The position numbers and the translations under genes were made by a program. Shown in pieces: positions 24,549 to 31,824 of a stretch of DNA of 43,819 nucleotides. The notes under the pieces are model-generated. The model worked only from the letters and a program-made list of their open reading frames with translations. It was not told the origin of the DNA and did not search any database. The stretch comes from UBA9715 sp964553375 (GTDB lineage: Bacteria; Actinomycetota; Coriobacteriia; Coriobacteriales; Eggerthellaceae), in assembly GCA_964553375.1 (NCBI GenBank), contig CAZKKN010000011.1:1-43819 (forward strand), read 5' to 3'. Every line of letters begins with the position of its first letter. The stretch's first letter is position 1.

Positions 24549-25372
24549 ACCAGCATCCCGATATTTCAAAGCAAAGGCTGCTTCCTTTCGCAGATGACAG
24601 GCCGTCCTGCAACCCACGGCTTGCCTCGGTCGATACCAGAACGAAGCTGCTGTGCCTTCTGGTCTACATCGTGGCGCTATTCCAAGCGCAGAGCTTCCTG
24701 TCCTTAGGGCTTTGCACGGCATTCGCCTTGGGAACAACGGTCGCTTCGCATGTCACCTTTGCCGAGATGCGTGCATCTTTCGCGCCGCTCGCCTTCATCC
24801 TAGCGGTCACGCTGGTGGCGCAGATCTTCTATTGCCAAACCGGCGAGGTGCTGTTCTATGTCATCGATCTCCCAATCCGCCTTGACGCTTTGCTTACCGC
24901 TGGGTATATGGTCGTACGGCTGCTGTGCCTCATGGCGGTGAGCGTTGCCTTCATGCATTGCACTACCACGCAATCGCTCATCGAGACGCTCTCATGGATG
25001 CTCTCGCCTTTGCAGAAAGTGGGAATCCGCGGCGATGCATTCATCATCGCGCTGGATGTAGCCCTTTCAACCCTTCCCCTGCTGATCGAGCAGTTCCGCA
25101 TCCTCTCGCAGAATGCAGAAAAGAACGGGGCAAAGCCGGACAAGCACCTTGCCGCGCGGATGCGTTCCAAGCTGGGCGCATATAGGCGCGTGCTGATCGG
25201 TCTCCTGAGGGATTCGTTCAAGCGCGTGGACGGCATCGCTGAAGCATTCGCACAACATGGCGGAATCACAACCGAAACGCCTTGCACGGAGGGAAATGAC
25301 AGGTTCTCGCTGAACGATGCCGTTGCTCTCATGCTCTCAACCGCCCTATTCGCTTGCGCACTGCTGGTCTAG
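24545..25372 (+). CDS. Second EcfT-type transmembrane component, no ATPase beside it
   Basis: A 275-aa membrane protein with five or six helices and EcfT/CbiQ-type coupling segments (LPLLIEQFRILSQNAEKNG, DSFKRVDGIAEAFAQHGGI in place of the usual A-R-G pair). ATGA overlap with the Gx gene implies coupled translation. There is no EcfA gene adjacent; it may use the fused ATPase encoded at 13535-15214. It is the last gene of the rdh operon and convergent with the adenosyltransferase gene 29 bases on. The second coupling motif appears degenerate (no clear ARG), so pairing with ATPases needs testing. Confidence 0.78.
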   Translation: MNQHPDISKQRLLPFADDRPSCNPRLASVDTRTKLLCLLVYIVALFQAQSFLSLGLCTAFALGTTVASHVTFAEMRASFAPLAFILAVTLVAQIFYCQTGEVLFYVIDLPIRLDALLTAGYMVVRLLCLMAVSVAFMHCTTTQSLIETLSWMLSPLQKVGIRGDAFIIALDVALSTLPLLIEQFRILSQNAEKNGAKPDKHLAARMRSKLGAYRRVLIGLLRDSFKRVDGIAEAFAQHGGITTETPCTEGNDRFSLNDAVALMLSTALFACALLV

Positions 25373-25401
25373 CGGCGGTCTAGCGGCGTCAATAGAGCAG
25401 G

Positions 25402-25911
25402 CTAGCTGCGCGACTCCTGTGTATCCGGGTCAAGTGAGCAGGCCAAAACCCAACACATATCCGACAGACGGTTGAAGAACCGGAGCATATCCGCCCCAAC
25501 AGGCTCTTCGGCGTGCAAACGCAAGATCCGCCGCTCCGCGCGACGCGCTACAGTGCGAGCCACATGAAGGGCGGCTGAAGGCACATCGTTTCCAGGGACC
25601 TGAAACCCGAAATCCTGGGGCGTATATTCGTCTATCACACCCTCCACCCACTGCACTGCGTCAGCATCGATGCGCTCTGCGCCGTTTGCATCGGCAAGCT
25701 GTGCCATGGCATCCACCAGCAGAACCTCCGCTTTCAGGAGGATTCCCGCAACATCGGGATCGCCGACAAGCGCGCGGGCAAGACCCAATTGCGCCTGCAG
25801 CTCATCAACGCATCCGCAGGCCTCCATGCGCGGGCTGCATTTCGAGATGCGCTCCCCCGAATACAGTGATGTCTCTCCCGCGTCACCCGTTCCGGTGCAG
25901 ACCTTCGCCAT
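25402..25911 (-). CDS. PduO-type corrinoid adenosyltransferase
   Basis: A 169-aa protein with the PduO/MMAB nucleotide-binding N-terminus TGTGDAGETSLYSGERISKC and the later VARTVARRAERRILRL helix and FFNRLSDMCWVLA ending, all typical of the family. It transfers the 5'-deoxyadenosyl group of ATP to cob(I)alamin, fixing salvaged corrinoid as the coenzyme form. The ATG at 25911 follows AGGAAGG. Its position next to the rdh operon and near the corrinoid importer suggests a local corrinoid economy, though adenosylcobalamin is not the form used by RdhA. Confidence 0.9.
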   Translation of the reverse strand: MAKVCTGTGDAGETSLYSGERISKCSPRMEACGCVDELQAQLGLARALVGDPDVAGILLKAEVLLVDAMAQLADANGAERIDADAVQWVEGVIDEYTPQDFGFQVPGNDVPSAALHVARTVARRAERRILRLHAEEPVGADMLRFFNRLSDMCWVLACSLDPDTQESRS

Positions 25912-25980
25912 AGATACCTTCCTGCTATCCGACCCATCCAGCCCAACTGCGGCTATGCTGCTGATTTCCTCAATCTGAAG

Positions 25981-26670
25981 CTACTGGCACTTGGCCATCT
26001 CGTTCTTATAGCGACCACCGAGCACTTCCAGCTGGCGCTGCAACAACGACAACTCACTGCCGCTGAACGTGATTGTGACATGCACCAATTGGGTTCGCTT
26101 CCCATAATCTTGCCGGAATGCCCTTTGGAGAAGTTCAAGCTCTGGCACCGACCGTTCGGTTAGCCAGAACTTCAAACGGAACACGAAGTCGCCCATTCCC
26201 TCAAGCCGCTCATAGGGGCGCGTCAACGCCACATAGGTGGTGAACCCCGCCAGCGTCCTGGGCTTGAAGCTGAGATTCACAGGATGCGCCATGGTGATCG
26301 ATCGCGCCTGGATGCTGTACTCCTCGATGATCTCCGGTCCTGAAGCGTCAGAGCCGTGCTTCCACTCCGGAAGCTCAGGGCTCTCCCCCGGGTTATTGGT
26401 GTGGGCCACAACGTTTTTCAGCATCCCGCAAAGCTTAGCCGCGCTGGTAGCGCCAAGATATAGCTCAAAGCTGTTGCTCTCCGGATAATACCCGGTGCGG
26501 CTATAGGAGAAATCGCCATCTAGATGCAAGAACGCAAGATCGCTATCTTGATTGGAAGTGAAGCTGAGAGCGACCGACTGTCCCTTATCCTTACGGCTGC
26601 TCAAACGGAATTTGCTATCGCCCGCAAGGATATAGGCCGCATCTATCAGGATCGTATCCATGACGCGCAT
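25981..26670 (-). CDS. Uncharacterised 229-aa protein
   Basis: I do not recognise this protein. It is soluble-looking, with no signal peptide or membrane helix. Visible pieces: AAYILAGDSKFRLSSRKDKG near the start, a beta-rich middle (FLHLDGDFSYSRTG, SNSFELYLGATSAAKLCG), and a C-terminal helical part rich in Leu and Arg. Start at 26670 has a weak GGAG two bases away; ATG 26661 (MDTILIDAAY) is an alternative. It is 69 bases upstream of the adenosyltransferase on the same strand, so cotranscription is possible. Codon use looks like its neighbours and the frame is long and intact, so it is probably real. Confidence 0.6.
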   Translation of the reverse strand: MRVMDTILIDAAYILAGDSKFRLSSRKDKGQSVALSFTSNQDSDLAFLHLDGDFSYSRTGYYPESNSFELYLGATSAAKLCGMLKNVVAHTNNPGESPELPEWKHGSDASGPEIIEEYSIQARSITMAHPVNLSFKPRTLAGFTTYVALTRPYERLEGMGDFVFRLKFWLTERSVPELELLQRAFRQDYGKRTQLVHVTITFSGSELSLLQRQLEVLGGRYKNEMAKCQ

Positions 26671-26774
26671 CGCTCCATTTCATGAGAACACAGCTTGTAT
26701 ATGAATCGCAATTCCGACTATACCATAGTGCCCGCAGATGGACTCTGCCCTAAATCCCTCTCTGCGCCAGGACT

Positions 26775-26929
26775 CGTGGTCAAATTTTCCAGTTATTCGC
26801 GCTTTTCGCTCTGTTTCGAGCCGTTCTGATCCGCACCGAATTCTATGACCTGGGGTTTTGCTGTAAGCTGGCTCCATCAGACGCCTCTGCGGCATCCAAA
26901 AACGCGAATAACTGGAAAATTTGACCACG
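26775..26929. repeat. 155-bp element with perfect 27-bp terminal inverted repeats (MITE-like)
   Basis: Bases 26775-26801 and 26903-26929 are exact inverted copies (27 of 27), separated by 101 bases that are not symmetrical and hold no credible gene. It lies in the 349-base spacer (26671-27019) between the 229-aa gene and tRNA-fMet. The arms are more AT-rich than the surroundings. No target-site duplication is obvious. The form fits a miniature transposable element or a large structured RNA; only genome-wide copy number would decide. Confidence 0.7.
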
Positions 26930-26981
26930 CGAGTAGCGGAACCTTGGAAACTGCGGGAATCACGCCGTGGCCGATTATGAG

Positions 26982-27010
26982 AAAAGGTCAGAGGAAATAG
27001 CCTCTGACCT
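26982..27010 (-). terminator. Rho-independent terminator of tRNA-fMet
   Basis: On the minus strand, a perfect 10-bp stem (AGGTCAGAGG with its complement, 27010-27001 and 26994-26985) with a 6-base loop, then TTTTC, starting nine bases after the CCA end of the tRNA. Confidence 0.85.
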
Positions 27011-27019
27011 GCAAATTCT

Positions 27020-27097
27020 TGGTCGCGGGGGGAGGATTTGAACCTCCGACCTTCGGGTTATGAGCCCGACGAGCTGACCAGACTGCTCCACCCCGCA
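27020..27097 (-). tRNA. Initiator tRNA-Met (CAT)
   Basis: Cloverleaf on the minus strand with encoded CCA (27022-27020). The anticodon loop CTCATAA gives CAT. Initiator marks are visible: three G-C pairs below the loop (GGG/CCC) and A11-U24 in the D stem. Base 1 is T and base 72 is G, a U-G contact instead of the usual unpaired C1-A72. A terminator follows. Confidence 0.92.
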
Positions 27098-27330
27098 CTA
27101 TGTTGGTTCGCCGCCTTCACAACGAAGCAGCAACAGTTAATTCTAGTCAAAGCACTCCTGCTTTGCAAGGAGAACCGCACCGCCTCCATATCTCGCGCAT
27201 ATTGCCCGCTAGACGCTCACCTGGGAAAATAGCGCCCTGCACCCGACCTCTATCTTGCGATACCCCATTTCGGGATCGCGAGCATAACGAAGGCCGACTG
27301 CAGCAGCCACAGCAACAGCCACCGCAAGGC

Positions 27331-27777
27331 TTAAGCGCCAGCCGGATGATCGAACGCGCCGGCGCAATGGGGGCAACGCGTAGCGCCTTCCTTCACCTCT
27401 TCCAGGCAAAACGGGCACAGGACCTCTACGGTCTCCTCTGCAGCCTCGCCCGACCGGCGCTTGGCCACATCGCGCATCTTGTTCACGCCCTTCACCATGC
27501 AGAACACCACCAGGGCGATGATGAGGAAGTTGATTATGGCGGAGATGAACGACCCGAAGTCGATGTCGGTACCCGGGACCACAAGCCCCCCAACCTCCGT
27601 GCCATTACCGCCGGTAACGAACGTGATGAGCGGATTGATGATATCGGTCGTCAACGCCGTTACGATGGCCATGAACGCACCGCCGATGATGATGCCCACA
27701 GCCATATCCATGACATCACCCTGGGCGATGAACTCGCGGAATTCCGCTACGATTCCCTTTTTCTCCCCGTCTGCCAT
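27331..27777 (-). CDS. mscL: Large-conductance mechanosensitive channel MscL with zinc-ribbon tail
   Basis: A 148-aa protein. N-terminus EFREFIAQGDVMDMAVGIII is the amphipathic S1 helix and TM1 of MscL; a periplasmic loop follows, then TM2 (SAIINFLIIALVVFCMVKGV). The usual C-terminal helical bundle is followed by a zinc-ribbon, CPFCLEEVKEGATRCPHC (CxxC-x10-CxxC, about 120-137). MscL releases solutes when membrane tension rises on osmotic downshift. The ATG at 27777 follows AAAGGGGAAAG. The spacer to tRNA-fMet (27098-27330) has a small imperfect hairpin at about 27254-27277 and nothing else I can name. Confidence 0.92.
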   Translation of the reverse strand: MADGEKKGIVAEFREFIAQGDVMDMAVGIIIGGAFMAIVTALTTDIINPLITFVTGGNGTEVGGLVVPGTDIDFGSFISAIINFLIIALVVFCMVKGVNKMRDVAKRRSGEAAEETVEVLCPFCLEEVKEGATRCPHCAGAFDHPAGA

Positions 27778-27880
27778 TTCTTTCCCCTTTCGCAACACAA
27801 TGCCCACAACCGGGTCATGCCGTTGCATATAGCTTATAATCTCTGCTTATGAACAACCTGATTTAGGAGCTAAGCGTTAC

Positions 27881-29206
27881 ATGTCTGTTGGAATAAGCTT
27901 GATTCTCGTAGTTCTGTTCCTGCTGATGAATGCGTTTTTCGTCATCGCCGAATTCGCCATGGTGCGCGTGCGCCGCTCACAAATCGAGATGGCGGTCTCG
28001 GAGGGGAAGAAGGGCGCGAAGAACGCCAAGCGCATCACCGACAACGTCAACGCTTACCTTTCCGCTTGCCAGCTGGGCATCACGCTGGCTTCTCTGGCAC
28101 TCGGCTGGCTGGGTGAGCCGGCATTCAGCGCGCTCATCCGTCCCTTGCTCGAACCCATCGGCATGCCCGAGGCAGCCATAGAGGCCATCGCCATCGCCAT
28201 CGGCTACCTGCTCATGACCACTCTTCATGTCGTAGCAGGTGAGCTCATCCCGAAATCCTTCGCCATCTTCGCCACGGAAAGGTGGGCGCTGCGCACGGCC
28301 ACGCCGCTGGTGTGGTTCTATCGCATCACCTTCCCCATCATGTGGCTATTCAACTCGCTGACGAACGGTGTGGTGCGCCTGACAGGCCACGACCCTGGAA
28401 ACGAGCATGAAGCCTACACGGACGAGGAGATCAAGATCCTCATCGACGAGAGCACCGAAGGCGGCTTCATCGACGCTGCGCAAAACGAGATCGTGGACAA
28501 TGTATTCGACATTGGCGACAAAGACGCCGAAGCCATCATGACGCCACGCACCGATGTCGTATGCCTGGATCTGGATGATTCGCTCGAAGAGAACCTCCAG
28601 CATATCCGCAATTACAAATTCACCCGTTACCCTGTATGCCGCGGCAGCAAAGACCGCATCGTGGGATTCGTGCACGTGAAGGACCTCTACACGGCCGATA
28701 CGGCAAAAACAGTAACTGACCTGCCTATACGCCCCATCGAAGCGGTGCCGGAAGGTATCTCGGTGAGCAAGCTTCTAACCATGCTGCAGCGCAAGCATGC
28801 GAAGATCGCCGTGGTGGTAGACGAGCACGGCGGCACATCGGGCATCGTTACCATGAGCGACATCATGGAGCAGATCGTCGGGCGCATCTCCGACGAATAC
28901 GATCACGGCATTGACGAACCCATCACCGAGATAGACCCCGGCGACTACCTCATAGACGGCTCGCTTCCCATCGATGACGTGGTGAATCTCATCGGTTTCA
29001 CGCCTGCTGAAGCCAACGAATGCGAAACCGCCGGTGGTTTGCTGCTTGCCCTCCTTGACCGGATCCCCGCGAAAGACGACTCCATCGACGTTGTGAGCGA
29101 AGATGGCAGGAAGGCAGTGCATTTCACGATCGTGGAAATGGACAACCTGCGTGTGGATAAGATCCGCGCCACCCTTGAGCAGCCCCAAGACGCAGAAGAG
29201 GCTTAG
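27881..29206 (+). CDS. CNNM/CorC-type membrane protein (hemolysin family)
   Basis: A 441-aa protein. DUF21 (CNNM) membrane domain with about four helices at residues 1-140 (MNAFFVIAEFAMVRVRRSQI, CQLGITLASLALGW, VVAGELIPKSFAI), then a CBS pair at about 205-335 (AIMTPRTDVVCLDLD, AVVVDEHGGTSGIVTMSDIM) and a C-terminal CorC_HlyC domain (about 345-430). Family members are linked with magnesium or cobalt efflux or regulation; hemolysin is a historic name. The ATG follows TAGGAG. It is convergent with the amidohydrolase gene and the two stops overlap by four bases. Confidence 0.9.
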   Translation: MSVGISLILVVLFLLMNAFFVIAEFAMVRVRRSQIEMAVSEGKKGAKNAKRITDNVNAYLSACQLGITLASLALGWLGEPAFSALIRPLLEPIGMPEAAIEAIAIAIGYLLMTTLHVVAGELIPKSFAIFATERWALRTATPLVWFYRITFPIMWLFNSLTNGVVRLTGHDPGNEHEAYTDEEIKILIDESTEGGFIDAAQNEIVDNVFDIGDKDAEAIMTPRTDVVCLDLDDSLEENLQHIRNYKFTRYPVCRGSKDRIVGFVHVKDLYTADTAKTVTDLPIRPIEAVPEGISVSKLLTMLQRKHAKIAVVVDEHGGTSGIVTMSDIMEQIVGRISDEYDHGIDEPITEIDPGDYLIDGSLPIDDVVNLIGFTPAEANECETAGGLLLALLDRIPAKDDSIDVVSEDGRKAVHFTIVEMDNLRVDKIRATLEQPQDAEEA

Positions 29207-30012
29207 CCAACCTTCACGCCGGCGAATGCCTCGGCATTGCGCCACAACACGAGCTCAAGCTCGTCATCGCTCAGACCACAGGCGAGCATTTCGTTCAGCT
29301 CGAAAGCCGGGTCCCACATGGGATAATCGCTGCCATACATCACGCGGTCGGCTCCCCACAGATTGATGAGCTCGCGCATGTGGCGCCGTCCGGTCCAGGC
29401 AAACGAACTCGATGCATCCACGAATAGGCGCTCCGCCCTCAGCAGATCCTCGTGAAGCACGTCATAACCCACATCGTATATGGACCAACCACCCATATGA
29501 GCCGCATCGACCACCAGGTCGGGGAACGCCTTCAAGATGCGCACCAAGTGCTCGGGGCTGGAGTAGTGGAAGCGGTAATCTCCGGTGTGCATGACCAGCG
29601 GCACGCGGCCGGCGATGATTTGGTAGAACTCCATGAGACGCGGGTCGTCCATGTTCACCCGCTGGGTATCCGGATGCAATTTGAATCCATGGAGTCCCTG
29701 CTCCAAGGCGTGCTCTACCTCCGCCTCCATGTCTTCGCAATCCGGATGCATCGTGCCGAAGCCGATGAATTCCGGGTGCTCGCGGCACTGTTGCGCGATG
29801 AAGTCATTGATGGTCCTCACAGAGTGCGCCGTAGTGGCAACGGAATGCACGATGAAATGGCTGATGGGAGAGCTTTGGCCTATAGCCAACAGATCCTCGG
29901 GCGTACCGGCGCCGAACATGCCGTCGTAGTCATAGAACTCCCCTACCGCCGCCACGGCTTTCGCAGCGATCTTCTGAGGATAGATATGAGCGTGGGCGTC
30001 AATGACTGCCAT
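29203..30012 (-). CDS. Amidohydrolase family protein (TIM barrel)
   Basis: A 269-aa protein with metal-binding positions of the amidohydrolase superfamily: VIDAHAHIYP at the N-terminus, GFKLHPDTQR, LVMHTGDYRFH, DAAHMGGWS and the late VMYGSDYPMWDP (catalytic Asp region). Length fits the short Amidohydro_2 type with hydrolase or decarboxylase activity. The substrate is unknown. It lies downstream of an ACT protein gene (37 bases) on the same strand, possibly in one operon. Confidence 0.85.
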   Translation of the reverse strand: MAVIDAHAHIYPQKIAAKAVAAVGEFYDYDGMFGAGTPEDLLAIGQSSPISHFIVHSVATTAHSVRTINDFIAQQCREHPEFIGFGTMHPDCEDMEAEVEHALEQGLHGFKLHPDTQRVNMDDPRLMEFYQIIAGRVPLVMHTGDYRFHYSSPEHLVRILKAFPDLVVDAAHMGGWSIYDVGYDVLHEDLLRAERLFVDASSSFAWTGRRHMRELINLWGADRVMYGSDYPMWDPAFELNEMLACGLSDDELELVLWRNAEAFAGVKVG

Positions 30013-30049
30013 GGTGTCGCCTCGGTTCGCGTTTGCGCTGGATCCTGTG

Positions 30050-30319
30050 CTAAATCTTATACATCATCTGGAACACGTCTTCGCGCTGAAGCGTGATCTG
30101 CACTCCGATGGACTCTCCCGCCTGGGACAAACGCTCCTGCACCGTATTGAAGTCCGCCACTTCCGGGCGCAAGGTGACGATCATCGTCATGGAGAAGATG
30201 TCCCCCAGGAGGGTTTGGCTTATATCGTCGATATTCGCACCGCACTCGCGAAGGGCTACAGCCACTTCGGCCACGATGCCCGTGGTGTCTTTGCCTAAAA
30301 CGGAGATGACGCATTTCAT
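30050..30319 (-). CDS. ACT domain protein (UPF0237 family)
   Basis: An 89-aa protein starting MKCVISVLGKDTTGIVAEVA, one complete ACT domain (beta-alpha-beta-beta-alpha-beta) with the Gly turn between strand one and helix one. Small stand-alone ACT proteins of this family are thought to bind amino acids or act as regulatory subunits; the ligand is unknown. The start has AAAGGAG upstream. Confidence 0.88.
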   Translation of the reverse strand: MKCVISVLGKDTTGIVAEVAVALRECGANIDDISQTLLGDIFSMTMIVTLRPEVADFNTVQERLSQAGESIGVQITLQREDVFQMMYKI

Positions 30320-30370
30320 GATGATGGCTCCTTTCTTCGATTAGGCCAGTTTAGCAGGATGTTCCAGCCG

Positions 30371-31156
30371 CTAAAGGGCAAGCTCCAGCATTACCGGGCA
30401 GTGGTCGGATCCCATGACATCGGTCAGGATGTCGGCCGCCTCTATCTTCGACACTAACGAACGGCTGACCAGGAAGTAGTCGATTCGCCACCCCGCATTG
30501 GTATTGCGAGCCCGAAACCTATAGTTCCACCAGGTGTACATCCCCGTGGCCTGGGGATGAAGCGCCCGGAACGTATCGGCGAACCCTGCATCCAAAAGCT
30601 CTTGGAGCTTACCGCGCTCCTCATCGGAAAAACCCGATACCCCGCGATTGGTATCGGGGTTCTTCAGATCTATATCCTCATGGGCAACATTGAAATCCCC
30701 GCACATCACCACAGGCTTCGGCTGAGTCTTCTCCCCTGTGGGCAGCATTCCATCCTGCAGCCCAAGGCAGAACTCGCGAAAAGCGTCGTCCCACTGAAGC
30801 CGGTGATCGATGCGTGCCAACTCCGCCTGGGAATTGGGCGTGTAAACATCCACGAACCAGAACTCCGGGAACTCCAAAGCGCAGATGCGCCCCTCCTGGT
30901 CAAGATAATCATCACCCAGGCCGTGAAGCACCTGCAATGGCTCACGCTTAGAGAAGACCGCCGTACCGGAATAGCCCTTCTTCTGCGCGTAACTCCAGAA
31001 TTGGTGATAGCCCGGCAGATCCAGATCCACTTGCCCTTCCTGGAGCTTCGTTTCCTGAACGGCGAAGATATCAGCCCCTAGAGCATCGAAAACCTCCATG
31101 AAGTTCTTCTTCAGGATGGCTCGAAGCCCATTGACGTTCCAAGACACGAATCGCAT
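30371..31156 (-). CDS. xth: Exodeoxyribonuclease III (AP endonuclease)
   Basis: A 261-aa protein with every catalytic motif of the ExoIII/APE1 family: WNVNGLRA, VQETKLQ (Glu metal ligand), DVYTPNSQ, GDFNVAHEDIDL (Asp-Asn pair), GWRIDYFLVS and GSDHCPV (Asp-His). It cuts at abasic sites and digests 3' ends in base excision repair. The ATG follows AAAGGAA. Length is normal. Confidence 0.94.
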   Translation of the reverse strand: MRFVSWNVNGLRAILKKNFMEVFDALGADIFAVQETKLQEGQVDLDLPGYHQFWSYAQKKGYSGTAVFSKREPLQVLHGLGDDYLDQEGRICALEFPEFWFVDVYTPNSQAELARIDHRLQWDDAFREFCLGLQDGMLPTGEKTQPKPVVMCGDFNVAHEDIDLKNPDTNRGVSGFSDEERGKLQELLDAGFADTFRALHPQATGMYTWWNYRFRARNTNAGWRIDYFLVSRSLVSKIEAADILTDVMGSDHCPVMLELAL

Positions 31157-31195
31157 AGGATTCCTTTCTCACAATCAATGCAAGTTTACCCCAGA

Positions 31196-31350
31196 GGTAC
31201 GCAAGCGAGGCTTGGATTGGAGCGCAGAGAAAAACCAATCTGGTGAAAGCCACTGAGGAGGGCCCTATCCGCGCGAAAGCCGAGCGTGGCGTACAAGGGT
31301 ACGTGAGCGAGGCTTGGAGTGCGGAGAGGGCCCTCCTCAGTGGCTTTCAC
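31196..31350. repeat. Composite element: 24-bp perfect inverted repeat plus direct repeats
   Basis: Bases 31243-31266 and 31327-31350 are exact inverted copies, with 60 bases between. Inside and to the left are two near-identical direct copies of GGTACG(CA or TG)AGCGAGGCTTGGA at 31196-31216 and 31298-31318. The right arm covers the rlmH stop codon. On the minus strand the stem is followed by a T-rich run (GGTTTTTC about 8 bases on), so it could act as an rlmH terminator, but the large loop and direct repeats look more like a dispersed intergenic repeat. Confidence 0.65.
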
Positions 31351-31817
31351 TTGTGGTAGGGCTCGCGGTGGGATATCTTCGCGCAACGATAGAGCTGTTC
31401 CAATAGCACCACGCGGGCCAGGTTGTGCGGCAGGGTGATGGGCCCGAAGGAAAGCGTCTCGTCAGCGCGCTTGCGAACAGACGGCGCCACGCCGCAAGAA
31501 CCACCGATTACGAATACCGCCTCCCCGATGCCGGAAAGCGCCAGATCATCCAGATGCTGCGCCAGATCCTCGCTCGAGCGCTCCCGGCCATCAATGGCAA
31601 GGAGCATGGTATGGGCGCGTTCCGGAATCGCCTTCAGCAGCGCCGCAGCCTCTTTCTCCAACGCCGCATCCTCGCCGCCAGCCTTACCGGGATCCACGTC
31701 TGCCACTTCCGTGATGCGCAGCTTGCCATAGCCACCCAAGCGCTTCACGTACTCCGCGCACGCATCGCTCCAGAAGCGCTCCTTCAGCTTCCCAACGCAA
31801 ACAATGGTGAAATTCAT
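31347..31817 (-). CDS. rlmH: 23S rRNA (pseudouridine1915-N3)-methyltransferase RlmH
   Basis: A 156-aa SPOUT methyltransferase. Family motifs are all present: VGKLKERFW, EYVKRLGGYGKL, LLAIDGRERSSEDLAQHL, FVIGGSCGVAPSV, SFGPITLPHNLARVVLLEQLYR and the terminal HREPYHK. It methylates pseudouridine 1915 in helix 69 of assembled ribosomes. It starts seven bases after the LCP gene stop, so the two are probably cotranscribed. The stop codon lies inside one arm of a 24-bp inverted repeat. Confidence 0.95.
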   Translation of the reverse strand: MNFTIVCVGKLKERFWSDACAEYVKRLGGYGKLRITEVADVDPGKAGGEDAALEKEAAALLKAIPERAHTMLLAIDGRERSSEDLAQHLDDLALSGIGEAVFVIGGSCGVAPSVRKRADETLSFGPITLPHNLARVVLLEQLYRCAKISHREPYHK

Positions 31818-31824
31818 CGTGTCC

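Noticed and set aside
26680..26928. Open frame on the minus strand in the spacer beside tRNA-fMet
   Set aside because: It lies almost wholly in the inverted-repeat element, has no family resemblance and no ribosome site.
31196..31350. CRISPR-like array
   Set aside because: Only two direct copies, with spacing and inverted arms that do not fit repeats and spacers; no cas genes in the window.
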